Assembly (NCBI GenBank): GCA_003988855.1
Contig: QYAI01000068.1
Span: 1-64,000 of the forward strand
Source: Arachnopeziza araneosa
Taxonomy: Eukaryota; Ascomycota; Leotiomycetes; Helotiales; Arachnopezizaceae
Direction: 5' to 3'
DNA: 64,000 bases
Shown piece by piece: positions 34,815 through 45,493 of the stretch. Below the pieces are notes generated by a model. The model did not search any database, was not told where the DNA came from, and saw only the letters and a program-made list of their open reading frames with translations. Made by a program: the position numbers and the translations under genes. The stretch's first letter is position 1; each line of letters opens with the position of its first letter.

Positions 34815-36226
34815 GAATCTTCTTGATGCTGAGGCAGTCAATGCTCCGTACTCGGTAGCAACGAAAAGGAAACGTGAAACGTGATGATAACGAGGCTTTC
34901 AGAGATGGCGTGCTGCAGCCAGCCGTGGAGGGGAATACGTCTTGTCTGTGCACACGACGCCACGATAAAAATAGTCGCTGTAGCTTCCTCGGGCTGCGGA
35001 TGTTTCGTAGCGCCGGTCAGGAGCCGCGCAAGAAAAAGCAAATGGCGTCGGCTGGCGAAGCAGGCTGCGTAACGAACATGTTTTGACTCTTCATGCGACG
35101 GGGAGGCTCCATGAGCACCCAGTTGCTCCATTGCACGAGGAGGCTTATTGCGATGGGTCAAGCGGAAAAGACAAGTAACCGCCCAACCAGCCTCGCGCCC
35201 AGCAAAGTGGCAAACAGCTGGAGATGAAAATAAACACGAGCGAGATGATCAGCATGGCGCTGGATAGGCGCGGCGCGTGTACTGGAGCGCTCGAGATGAC
35301 GACCAAATCACTGGACCAGAGGAGAGAGTGCTCGGCAGCCAGCCAAGTTCATCTGATCTCGTCGGTTTGACGAAGGGGCGCCAGCAGTCGGTGCTGATTC
35401 GCTCGCTTCCTGGGAGCCTTAGTCATCCACATTGGATGAGACGTTTGATACGCGAAAAGCTTCACCCTGTTGCAACGTCTGTTTGATCTTGCGTGCACTG
35501 AAGCATCGCCACACCTTTGCTACCCACCTCCAACACCTTTCAAACTTGCCTCATGCTTCATCTCCGAGGGCGACGTAACGCCACCCATGTCTCTCCTCCC
35601 AATCGGTGGCCGTGGTCACAGCTTGGCGACGACTCCCCACAGGAGCTCAGGGAATTTGCTTTCTCTGCTGTGTCAAGGCCGTCCATCTAGAGTTTCCATT
35701 ATGCCCTATCTGGCTTCCCCATACCAGCGGGCGGCCTGCTTGCTGCAACCTGAGTGGTGCACTCCATCCTCTGCTGTCTCCAATTTGCATCTGGCCAGGC
35801 CAGACCAGTATCAGGCCTCGATCCAGTTGTTCCCTCCGTGTCTGGAGCACAGCCGTCAGGCCACTGATCTCCTCATGCCCTCGAATCCTCCTATGGGCGC
35901 GTGAAAGTGACTCCCGAACCCTTTCGTTTTAGGGCGTTTTGTCGATTGTACCATTCTCTTCTTACTCTGCCTGTTTCTCTTCTTTCCATACTCTTTCGAC
36001 ATGATGTTACGTTGACAAGGTGGGAAACAAAACATTATCTGTGCCCATTTTCCTCTTCGATATCTGGGCAGGCCCTGTTGTGTTCTTACCTTCCTTTCGT
36101 GGGCCCTTTCTTCGCTGGTGTCTGTGACGATTGAAGCAGGAACAGCTTTCATTCATTTCTCCAGAGGACCGCCGGCCGGAGACCTAAACTTTAATCATCA
36201 TCATCTTACTATCGACACCCATCACC
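34815..36226. other. Long region with no supportable gene, upstream of a membrane protein gene
   Basis: 1.4 kb, pyrimidine-rich on the plus strand and comparatively GC-rich between about 35,000 and 35,900. Frames such as 35470-35904 are open but have no domain and unusual composition. The stretch just before 36227 is probably the promoter and leader of the next gene. Confidence 0.45.
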
Positions 36227-37220
36227 ATGTTGGTGCTTGCGGCTTCTCTTCTTTTGGTCAGCCAGGTGGCTGCGGGTATTACTGGCAATGTCGTGGTACG
36301 GAGGGACGACTCGGTGGGGCAGAGCATGAGGAGATATGTGGATTCGATCGTGGAACCTGTGGAGCGGAGGCAGTCGACGGGAATGGGTGCGATCAATATC
36401 ACAGAATGGGATGCGACTACGCAAGCTGCTTGCACGGCTTCATTGACAGCACTAAACGGAGTAGCCAACAACCCATCCGGGACTGCCGTCTGCTATAACT
36501 TGCCATATCTGGACAACACGACTGGAGTTTTTGAGGCGGATCTTCGACTGTACATGATTGCACCCCCAACTGGAGCATTTGCGAATATCCCAAGTCAAGA
36601 TGTGCAGGTTGGATTGCAATACAATGGAGCAACCGTGTCTGCGGTAAATGCTTCATCATTAAAAGCGCGATCAGAAATAGCTACATCCTTGATTTCGTGG
36701 CCCAGGAATGCGAACAAGAAGCGAGTAGCAGCACCACAGTTGATCCAGTCCTACGCGTTCGTTGGGAAAATCAACCAAGCGCTATTGGCAACACCAATGG
36801 GAACGTAAGTGCATGGTTATTCCGTCATATTTCTCCGCTAACGATATCAGTGCTGCTCTCCAACAGGTCCTTGTCCCAGTAGTCACGTTGACTGGTACAG
36901 ATAGCACCGGTGCCAGAGTCAACACCTCGTTATCTTCCGATGAAGCAACCTTCGTGTCTGGTGTCTTTGCTGCCCAGATCACACCAACCAAGTCCCGGGT
37001 CCAGCCACCAATTCAAACGCTCGTCGTCGCATCCGCATCTCCCTTCGTGGTCCCAGGGCTGAATATCTTGATCGCCCCTATTGGATTGATCATCACAAGT
37101 ATCTGGACCATAGCATTCGTTGCTACAGTCGGATATGGTACCATCGGACGTATGCAATTTCGAGAGCAGTTTAGAAGAAGAGCAGCGAGAGCAGAGAAAG
37201 GAAACCAAGCACGAATTTAG
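36227..37220 (+). CDS. Type I membrane protein of unknown function
   Basis: I do not recognise a family. Exons are 36227-36804 and 36851-37220 (46-nt intron with a CTAAC branch), giving 315 residues. A signal peptide (LVLAASLLLVSQVAAG) is followed by a lumenal or extracellular part of about 240 residues with sequons at NIT, NTT and NAS and a few Cys. That part resembles a compact beta-rich domain: CYNLPYLDNTTGVFEADLRL, then IPSQDVQVGLQYNG. Near residues 262-290 a single hydrophobic helix (LNILIAPIGLIITSIWTIAF) precedes a basic cytosolic tail (QFRRRAARAEKGNQARI). The topology suggests a cell-surface or vacuolar protein. Confidence 0.75.
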
Positions 37221-37575
37221 GTGGATTATTTTTGGGAGCTATATGCCCACGACTATCATTTTTATAAAGGGCCACATTCATTTCTTTATACCACTAGAGT
37301 TTTGTTCATAATGCTTGACGCATCAGCCGGAGGCTAGGTTTTGTTACTAGTACCAATTGGGAGGAAGGAAGGTGTATCATGGAAGAGTGGAGAAACATTT
37401 AGATAGTTTCTGCTCAGAATAAGATTCTGTACAAGCCAAAAGCTACAGCTTCGCGACGATGAAATCCTATGAAGTACCAGTAAGCAAAAATTCGGATAAA
37501 CATATTCCCGCCTTCAGGCGGGGTTACTTGGGTCAAAGAAACTGCGAAGAACATCTCAACACACATGAAATAAAA
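37221..37575. other. Short intergenic region before riboflavin synthase
   Basis: 3' flank of the membrane protein and promoter of riboflavin synthase. A GC-containing 5'-leader palindrome (CCCGCCTTCAGGCGGGG near 37507) could form a small hairpin. No gene is seen. Confidence 0.45.
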
Positions 37576-38318
37576 ATGTTCACCGGAATCGTAGAGACAA
37601 TAGGGAGTACGTATACACATACATGATCGATACATGACTGATTGGACCAGTCGTCTCAGAACTCAACCCCCAAGCTTCCGATGGTGGCACAACTCTCACA
37701 ATCACCTCTGCTTCTCCAATCCTCTCGGACTGCAACCTAGGTGACAGCATCTCCGTAAACGGCACCTGCTTGACAGTGACATGGTTCGACTCGTCATCCT
37801 TCAAAGTCGGAGTTGCGCCCGAGACACTGCGCCGCACGAATCTCGGCGCTCTGTCTAAATCCTCGCCTGTAAATCTGGAGCGGGCTGTCTCAGCGAGCAC
37901 CCGTATGGGAGGGCACTTTGTGCAGGGACACGTCGATACGGTTGCTACAATTCTACAGATCACACCCGATGGGAACGCGTTGACATTCAGATTCCAGCCG
38001 AGGGAGACAGGCGTGCTGAGGTACATTGTGGAGAAGGGCTATGTGACGCTAGATGGGGCGAGTTTGACTGTCACCAAGGTTGATGATAAGGAGGGGTGGT
38101 GGGAGGTGATGCTTATTGCTTATACGCAGGAGAAAGTGGTGACGGCAAATAAGAAGGTGGGAGAAGATGTTAATGTAGAGGTGGACCAGATTGGAAAGTA
38201 TGTTGAGAAGGCTGTGGAAGGATACTTTGCACAAGGGACAAGTGGAGAGAGCGCGATACTACAAAAGATGGTAGAGAGGATCGTGGATGCAAGATTAGCG
38301 TCAGTGGGAAAGGAATGA
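37576..38318 (+). CDS. RIB5: Riboflavin synthase (alpha chain)
   Basis: Dismutates two 6,7-dimethyl-8-ribityllumazine molecules to riboflavin, the last step of the pathway. Exons are 37576-37606 and 37651-38318 (44-nt intron, phase 1), giving 232 residues. The N-terminus MFTGIVETIG, needed for trimer contacts and catalysis, comes from the small first exon. The two lumazine-binding repeats have GDSISVNGTCLTV and KGYVTLDGASLTV. The MGGHFVQGHVDTVATI segment is diagnostic. Its stop codon is 17 bp from that of convergent PEX12, so the transcripts must overlap. Confidence 0.95.
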
Positions 38319-38335
38319 TCTCTCATATATTCGTA

Positions 38336-39634
38336 TTAGATCATTACCCTCCGAAGTCCTTCGGTTCCACCTAGAACTCGTTTACCACTTACTGCACATC
38401 TTCCTTTCCCATTTTCCCATTTCCCTTCTTTCCCTTTCATAAACTCTTCCTGCTTTTCATGGTTACCCTCTAACCATCTATGGATACAAGTATAGCAAAA
38501 GACAAAGCCAGTCTGACATGCCGTCGCGGTTGTAATTTCCTGCTGGCAGATTGGACAAAGTTCTGATTCCTGTGGTGGCGGCACAGTAAAAATCGGGAGA
38601 AGAGATACTGCGGCGACAGGTGGCTTCTCAATTTGTGCTTCTTCTTTCAGTGTCTTCTTCTCTATTCTCGAATCTAGCTTCTTCTTGCTAGCAGGTCCAA
38701 ATTTGTCCGAAAGCGTCGACAAGCCAGATATGACTGGCGGAGGTAATTCTAGTCCTTCAGTAGCTTTGCGTGACAGCTGTCTCGCAAAATCTGAAGCATG
38801 CCACCATTCCAGGAACTTTAGTGCGAATATGCTTGTAGGCAGTAGTATCTTCAAGCTCTCCAGAGCGCGGCTGCCGATCACTCTTGGGCTAAACATGCTG
38901 GTGATGCCCAGATTTCCACCGGCGGGTCCCATCTTTGGGGCATCTAGTTCTGCAATCGCCCGATAATCCGCCTCTCCCAGCCTACGCATCCTTGTTCCGA
39001 TCAACCACATAAATGGTGAGTGATACTTGCTGTTGTCGAACAGGTATGCAATATTGAATGCTAACATGGAGAAATAGTATGCTGCATTCACACTCGGGTA
39101 TATATTCCTTAAAAACCAGCGATAATAATATAAGAATCTCTGTTTCCAGGTTGGATTCGCCGGCATGCGAGTATAATTTGCCCCTAGAAGCGCTCGCGGT
39201 GCATTGATCTCGTACCCCTCGTCCAGTTTGCCTTTTAAGTACGGGAGACCAACCATCACTGCCAGGTTCTTCCATATGTCCGCATTGGTAAGAGCAAGAG
39301 CTTCTCGAACATGGCTTGGTGCTGCAATAGCTGCTCGTGGGATCTCGCCCACGGCAAGAGCTTTTTCGCGTTTGAGGCCATAGAAATTCTCTGTGAATCC
39401 GCCGCCATATGTTTTCAGATAATGCCGCTCGACAATGAGCATGAGAAGCGCGTAAAGCTCATCGAACGAGTTGAGCACGCGCAGGAGGTATCGAGGATGC
39501 CTGTGGGTTGCAACGGCAAGTAGATAGCGGAGCGAGGGGGGAAGTAAGGAAGCAAGTTGAGTTTCAGAAAGTAATTCGAATAAGGAAGGTTTGTGGTCGT
39601 CAAACGTCGAATGTAGCGCCGTCATGAACTCCAT
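38336..39634 (-). CDS. PEX12: Peroxin-12, peroxisomal RING ubiquitin ligase subunit
   Basis: A membrane component of the PEX2-PEX10-PEX12 complex that ubiquitinates the import receptor PEX5. It is an intronless 432-residue protein starting [10 protein letters not shown]. The N-terminal helical domain contains [32 protein letters not shown], a strong Pex2/Pex12 signature. Several hydrophobic helices follow (for example LAFNIAYLF). The C-terminal degenerate RING is [14 protein letters not shown], then [12 protein letters not shown] and [11 protein letters not shown]. The C-terminal RING lacks some zinc ligands, as is normal for PEX12. Confidence 0.95.
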   Translation of the reverse strand: MEFMTALHSTFDDHKPSLFELLSETQLASLLPPSLRYLLAVATHRHPRYLLRVLNSFDELYALLMLIVERHYLKTYGGGFTENFYGLKREKALAVGEIPRAAIAAPSHVREALALTNADIWKNLAVMVGLPYLKGKLDEGYEINAPRALLGANYTRMPANPTWKQRFLYYYRWFLRNIYPSVNAAYYFSMLAFNIAYLFDNSKYHSPFMWLIGTRMRRLGEADYRAIAELDAPKMGPAGGNLGITSMFSPRVIGSRALESLKILLPTSIFALKFLEWWHASDFARQLSRKATEGLELPPPVISGLSTLSDKFGPASKKKLDSRIEKKTLKEEAQIEKPPVAAVSLLPIFTVPPPQESELCPICQQEITTATACQTGFVFCYTCIHRWLEGNHEKQEEFMKGKEGKWENGKGRCAVSGKRVLGGTEGLRRVMI

Positions 39635-39856
39635 AATGATGCTGTCTGGCGCAAGTGCGGCTGAAGCTTCTCATGTTTTTGCGAGGCTGCTATCAAGCCG
39701 AGGTCGAAGGTCCGAATGCGAAGAAAACTTATGCGAGTACGAAAACTCCAAACGCAACGCTCAAGATGATGGTGAGAATTTCGACTCGTTTCTGATTGCA
39801 AGTACGAAAAACCTCGGAAGTGTTTGCACCGAGTATAATGATCAGCAACTTCCACT
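39635..39856. promoter_or_regulatory. Divergent promoter of PEX12 and the second FPGS
   Basis: 222 bp between two start codons. The true FPGS start is uncertain, so the gap may be larger. Confidence 0.4.
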
Positions 39857-41572
39857 ATGCACGTTATCATCCGCAAGACGTGCCACCGTCCAACAATATG
39901 GGGCCAGAGAATTATTGGTCATGAGCTCCATCACTTTAAACAGCATCTCTACACTACTCAAAGCAGAACATATGATGTTTGTCCATCTTCATGCCATTTT
40001 GGTCTAAACTTATACTCCATAGGATGCTATAGAGCTTCTCAACACTCTTCAGACACCATATGAAGTCCTCAAAGCTCAGCGTGAAGCCAACATCAGGCAT
40101 GATGCCGAAATCCATGACAAAATGAAACAGCATCTCCACCAGCTTGGCTATTCTGTACTTCAAATATGCTCTCCCTCCTTGGCGTCTCTGACAAGTTTAA
40201 GCACAGTGATCTCGACAGATTGAACATTGTCCACGTAACTGGCACCAAAGGAAAAGGCACTACCTGTGCATATGTGAATTCCATTCTCACGCAATTTCAG
40301 CAGTCTCGTGGCTTGCCAAGCAAGATTGGACTCTTTACCTCCCCGCATCTCATCGCTGTCCGGGAGCGTATCAGGATCAATTCAAAGCCTATCTCGCGGG
40401 ATAAATTTGCAAAGTACTTCTTTGAAGTTTGGGACCGCCTTGAGTCCGTTTCCAAAAGTAATACTCTACATTCCAAGCCAGTGTACTTTCGCTACCTCAC
40501 TTTGATGTCCTATCATGCCTTTCTCTCCGAAAAGGTTGACTGTGCTATTTACGAAGTTGGCGTCGGAGGTGAATATGATGCAACTAATGTTGTTGGTAAT
40601 CCCTGCGTGACAGGCATCTCAGCAGTGGGCATCGACCACACCTTTCAACTAGGACAAACGATTGAGGAGATTGCGTGGCACAAGGCGGGTATTATGAAAG
40701 AAGGTATCCCAGCCTATTATGTCAAGCAGACAGATGCTGCAGTGAGAGTGATTCAGAAGAGGGCGTTGGAAAGAAAGGTCAACAGCTGTGAGATGGTGCA
40801 TGCATTTGATGGAGAGGGCGTGAAGATTAGACCGGATGCTGAATGGCAGAGACTGAATGCTGGACTAGGTGTTGCATTAGCGAGCCAAGTTATGAGATCT
40901 TTGGATTCAGATTTCAAAAACCCGGTTTTGACCGAGTCCAAAAAACCATTTGATGATGTTGTAGCTGATGGGCCTGTATCACTGCAACCAGAGATTACCA
41001 AAGGACTGGAGAAAATGATGTGGAGGGGCCGATGCGAGGTTAAAGAAGAAAACTACATAAAATGGTATCTGGATGGTGCACACACGAAAGACAGCCTCTC
41101 GCACGCTCTGAAATGGTTTACTGGCGAGGTAACAGAAAGCCTAGGCTCAAAAGTTCTGATATTCAATCAACAAGGCGAGCGCGAGGCTGTTTCCCTATTG
41201 GAAGGAATTCATCATGGAACTAAGCTTCGTGGAATTCATTTTGATTGTGTTATCTTTTGCCCGGTAACAGGGCTTAAGAAAGACGATGTTAATCGCATGG
41301 CAAATAAATCCGTTTTGGCAGAACTGTCTCTGCAACACGAATTTGCCAGAAGATGGAGATTGTGGAATCCGGGATTTGATGATAAGGTTCTCGTTCTTCC
41401 AAGCGTGGAGAGTGCTATTGAAAGCGCGAGAGATATAGAAAAAGGCTTACGAGAGGCAAATAAGGGAGCCGAGGCGACCAAAACGAATGACAGAGTCCAC
41501 GTTTTAGTTACTGGGAGTGTTCATCTTGTGGGACGAATGCTCGGTGCGCTTGAGGGAGTGGATGCATTGTAG
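39857..41572 (+). CDS. MET7: Folylpolyglutamate synthase paralogue B (MET7-like)
   Basis: Same reaction as the gene at 16125-17783, polyglutamylation of folates. Exons are 39857-39976, 40023-40154 and 40202-41572, giving 540 residues. Exon 1 encodes a His/Arg-containing leader then SRTYD. Exon 2 continues DAIELLNTLQTPYE and the helical linker, ending LGYS. Exon 3 gives HSDLDRLNIVHVTGTKGKG, so the P-loop is intact. VGVGGEYDATNV, IAWHKAGIMKEG and YLDGAHTKDS follow. The second intron has two possible AG sites; the downstream one (47 nt) puts the CTGAC branch at a normal distance and gives the family's loop length. The start is the least certain part. The leader may be a mitochondrial signal. Confidence 0.88.
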
Positions 41573-41694
41573 AGTCTTGTAGTGCGTATAGACATTTATT
41601 CACCTCACGGTAGAAAAATATAATATCCCGGTACTTTTCAATTTCATGTCACCAAAAAGACAAATGCATAGGGTATATAGCGGTTTGTACACAG

Positions 41695-43529
41695 TTACTG
41701 AGACCTTTCCTTCTTCCTCTCAACTTTTGAAGACTTTGTAAACCCGCTTTGAACAACCAAGATCCATAAACACCACAAATAGCACAGCCCAAACCCTACA
41801 GCCCCGATGCCAACATTCACTACAACCCAAAGATCTGGCTTATCTTGTGGCGGTGCAAGGAAAGCTTCCCCAATGTGCCAGAAAGCCATCGCGAGGTAGA
41901 ATAGCAAATGAACCAAGGCTGTAGCAAATCCAGACAAGGATGACTGGCCATCCTGGCTGTAAGCAGCAAATGAGGTTGGTGGGAGGCCGAGAAGATATGC
42001 CCATAGAAGGGATAAAACGTAATATGGAATCCGGAGATCAACTCGTTGGAACAACGGAAACATTGTCCAGCAGCCAAGCATATTTGCAAATCCTACCCAA
42101 GCACGAACGGATTTACCCAACCCGTGGCCTCCTGCGAGTAAGACAGTCATTGGCATCAGTGGGAGAAGCACACTTTTTTCGTGCACTTGAAAGCTGAATA
42201 AGAAAAACGCCCACGCAGTCGTTGCCAATGCCAAAGGAAAATTCTCCCTCTTTGGTTTGAGGAATATAATGAAACAGGGAGGAGTAATTGCAGCCAGTGT
42301 CGCTAGTAGAGATGCCCGTTGGAGAAGCTCCGGGGGATATTTGCGGAGTTTGATCACAATGTTGAGCGCACACCAGAAATTGGCGACTTTATCCTCAAAT
42401 AAACCCCGAGCGAAAGGGAAGACTCGATAGATCATTTGCGATAATTGCTGAATGATAGGAAAGTACCAGGCTTTGTAGTTGAATAAATATGAGTATTCTG
42501 TGAATATTGGTAATGGTGCAGCATGGCCAAAAAGCATGGGCCGAGCATCAATTCCGCGGTGTTTGTCGTATAAGGCTCCTAGAACCATTGGAAGTAATAG
42601 GATAGTGAAGGAGGCCAGAGTTATAACCGCAATGCCCAGCAACCTCGGGATGTTGAGTCGAGGGAAAAGGCAGGCCCCTAGCAGGTATGCAAAGACAGCT
42701 GGAGCATAGTATAAAGCCATCTGCTTGAAGCCTAAGCTTAAGACGAAAAAGACACAGCTCCACATAAACCTCCCTGCTAGCACGCTAGACATACTTGCCA
42801 GTACCAGTCCAAGCATGACGGCATTGTATTGGAAATGAACATGATCGATCAGAATCAAGCCAGGTTGCATCAGAATTGCTGTAAGCGCAATCGCAGCATT
42901 CCAGCTGTTGATTCCTTGGAGCTTCGTCAAACGACGGACGAAGATAACAGCGGCAGGCACGTAGACCAGATATTCCGATACTACCACTGTAGCCCGCATG
43001 TATATCTTCAAGGCCGGATCATCAATGCCACGTGAGGTGTCCAACGCAAACCACTTCGGATCTATAAATGACCCAACCTTCCCCAACAACCAGCTATGGT
43101 ATGCAGTGAGGGGAGGATAATCCAGCCCCCACCATTCAAGATCGTAAAAGTACCACTGTGAGATAGGTAATTGAGTGGTAATCTCCATCCAGTGCCGTTG
43201 GGCTTCATAGTCGCCATACATGGGAGGGTTCTGATATCCTGAAGACGGTAAGCATGAAGAGAAGGTTCAAGCTTTGAGGACCTACCAGAATATCCCCAAA
43301 GGCCCGCTGCCCACCTGAAAAGGCCAACGGCCATCAATATCAGTGGTAATATCTCCCATTGTGACACGGAGCTTCGGGCTGGCCAGAGGAATGCTGCGAG
43401 CGGGTATGCTGGGCGACTGGAACCGGCTTTGCTGGTACTCGATGTTGCGACAGTGGAATCTTCACTGCCATTGCCCGCCTTTTTGGGCTTCCGTCGGGGT
43501 TTATGGGGCGAAGCTGGAGGTCCTCCCAT
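41695..43529 (-). CDS. ALG6: Dolichyl-P-Glc:Man9GlcNAc2-PP-dolichol alpha-1,3-glucosyltransferase
   Basis: Adds the first glucose to the lipid-linked oligosaccharide of N-glycosylation in the ER lumen. Exons are 43286-43529 and 41695-43238, giving 595 residues. The cytosolic N-terminus is basic (PHKPRRKPKKAG). The first lumenal loop contains the conserved GDYEAQRHWMEIT and WGLDYPPLTAYHS segments with catalytic Asp and Glu; the intron splits this loop just before YQNPPM. Around ten further hydrophobic helices follow, ending in a basic KVERKKERSQ tail typical of ER residence. The start used is the first ATG; an upstream GTG is not needed. It is divergent from the PIG-P gene. Confidence 0.93.
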
Positions 43530-43668
43530 TGTCACCTGTAGATATCAATCCAGGATGGGTTGTTGTGCATTTTCTGGTCTGGGTTTGGACAGATTCGCGT
43601 GCAGCGAACGACGCGATCTTTATTTTGGCGAGTAGCCAGCACTTTATGTCTACACCTCAAAATCTACA
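43530..43668. promoter_or_regulatory. Bidirectional promoter of ALG6 and PIG-P
   Basis: Only 139 bp lie between the two start codons, leaving little room for separate promoters. Both genes act in ER glycoconjugate synthesis, so shared control is plausible. Confidence 0.55.
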
Positions 43669-44277
43669 ATGTCTTCGTCCTCATCATCGCCCTCTCCGCC
43701 TCCGCTCCAACCAAATTACTTCGCTCCTCCATTCTATAATCGACCACCTACTCCTCTCCCGCCCTCTCCGTCGCTGACCTCACTCCTCCGACTCCAAACC
43801 CCTGACGACTCCGATGACGAAGTTCTCCCTGTCCCACCGAAGGTCCCAACTTATGAATACTATGGATTCGTCCTCTACCTCTTCTCGTCTTTGACATTTT
43901 TGATGTACCTCTTATGGTCATACCTCCCGTCGCCATTCCTGCACGCGCTTGGCATTTACTACTACCCCAATCGCTGGTGGTCTCTTGCCCTTCCTTCCTT
44001 TCTGGTTATGCTCTTGGTTTACATCTACGTCGCCTTGGCAAGCTACAACACTGGTTATCTCACGCTGCCTCTCAGCAGCATAGAAACCATCATTGACGAC
44101 GCCGCGAACGTGGCAACGATTGACAAAGGAAAGAAGAGAAAAGAGCGAACTATACAAGACTGGAGAGAAATTTGGGACAAGGGAACTGACGCATGTCTTG
44201 ATGTGCCATTAGGTGGTGTTTGCGAAATTCTGTACGGCGATTTGAGGGAGATTGAGATGGAAGAGCAGCTGATTTGA
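43669..44277 (+). CDS. GPI19: GPI-GlcNAc transferase subunit PIG-P / Gpi19
   Basis: A small subunit of the complex that starts GPI-anchor synthesis by adding GlcNAc to phosphatidylinositol at the ER. It has 202 residues and no intron. Residues 1-55 are a Ser/Pro-rich cytosolic stretch. The PIG-P domain starts at YEYYGFVLYLFSSLTFLMYL (first helix), then YYYPNRWWSLALPSF and a second helix (LVMLLVYIYVALA) before the conserved SYNTGYL. The C-terminal tail is charged. It is longer at both ends than the yeast protein, as in other filamentous fungi. Confidence 0.9.
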   Translation: MSSSSSSPSPPPLQPNYFAPPFYNRPPTPLPPSPSLTSLLRLQTPDDSDDEVLPVPPKVPTYEYYGFVLYLFSSLTFLMYLLWSYLPSPFLHALGIYYYPNRWWSLALPSFLVMLLVYIYVALASYNTGYLTLPLSSIETIIDDAANVATIDKGKKRKERTIQDWREIWDKGTDACLDVPLGGVCEILYGDLREIEMEEQLI

Positions 44278-44341
44278 GCTCTTGTCCTTGAATTGCATTA
44301 TCTCAAACAATAGGGCACACACACAAACCCAATCGCATCTA

Positions 44342-44863
44342 ATGTCTACTCAAAAGCATAATCCTGCCAGCTCTGAGCCAATGACTCCTGAAGAGATTAT
44401 GGCTGAATGGGAGGTTTAGAGCGGGCAACCGAAGAAAATTCCCCTATACTGCTCGAGGACACCAAGAGGGTATTGAAGCCGTGGGAGTTTCCGCCTAGAC
44501 AAAGAAAGAGGAACCGACCTCGCTCTCGCTCCATCACAAGAATTGATTCATCTGCCAGGTCTCGAAATCATAGTCCGACCCCCACCCTTTCCAGTGGTAT
44601 AGAGAAGAAAACGGCGAGACGAAGAACGAGCGCATCAGTACCTAGGGTTGGACAAGGCCGTAGTGAAAAAGAGGATTCGAATTATTTGCTAGAACTTGAC
44701 AATCAGTTTCAGCAAAAGGTAGCAAGCAGCATGCCGGAAACGGATAATTGACTGAGAGCGGCACCATGTCTCTTATGACTTTTTAATCGAAATCAGATCG
44801 GATATAGAGGATAACTCCATCATTGGGAAGCTGGAAGAGAAGATGCCAGACTTCAGGTCATAA
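44342..44863 (+). CDS. Candidate small basic protein gene of unknown function
   Basis: A tentative three-exon model: 44342-44413, 44458-44718 and 44759-44863, both introns phase 0, giving 145 residues. It starts MSTQKHNPASSEPMTPEEIM. A basic Arg/Ser-rich middle (PPRQRKRNRPRSRS) follows. An acidic-basic helix closes it (YLLELDNQFQQK, then IEIRSDIEDNSIIGKLEEK). The donors are weak (GTTTAG, GTAGCA) and the introns short (44 and 40 nt). An alternative is the single uninterrupted frame 44407-44751. It begins 64 bp after the PIG-P stop on the same strand. I do not recognise a family; it could also be a decayed gene. Confidence 0.4.
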
Positions 44864-45493
44864 CTGAGCGGTGCTGGCGTAGAGTGTCTGAGATGGGAGT
44901 CTTTTAGAACGCAATAACACCTACCTTATTAAACTAGAAAGCTGAATTCCTTTGACCAGTTATCCAAATCATTGTGCTGATCATTGCCGGCAGCCGTTTG
45001 ATCCCGAGTTTGACAAGACAGCTCGTTCATCTATCTATTATGTTTGCCATAACTCTTCACCTCGACCTACACAATTCGTGAAACAACAAATTCTTTCCTA
45101 CGCAACCAGTAGTTGCACGTAAAATTTGGATGGACGAGAATGCAATACAGTTGATGGAACTTGCCCGGGACTGAAAGAAGAGCTCTCAGTTTTCACTCAT
45201 GGTCGCCTTGAACCTCTGATAGAAGCTACCTCACGAACTATTCCTTCACTTCCATTGCTCGGCTGCCAACCCAGAGACAAGCCGCACGAGAACTTGGAAT
45301 TTAGAGGGAGAACGGAATATCATTGTTCCCGATCGCATGCGACGGCCGTCAGTCGCCGAAGATTGCCAATTCCAAGAGGACATGCCCCGGCTCCAGCTCC
45401 AGCTCGTCACAGCAAGGGCCGAGATCGCAGACGCCGACTTATATACTCGTCGAGTGCTTTTGCGTTCAAGCACGGCGCCGCCAGTTGGTCAAG
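44864..45493. other. Promoter and leader region of the cytochrome b2-like gene
   Basis: 630 bp before the cytochrome b2-like gene. A frame open at 45126-45560 runs through the first exon in another frame; its low-complexity Arg/Ser/Ala composition and lack of a domain suggest chance. Confidence 0.45.

Noticed and set aside
35470..35904. 144-codon plus-strand frame before the 36227 gene
   Set aside because: The composition is Pro/Ser/Leu-rich as expected from a pyrimidine-rich leader. No domain, and no splice link to the next gene.
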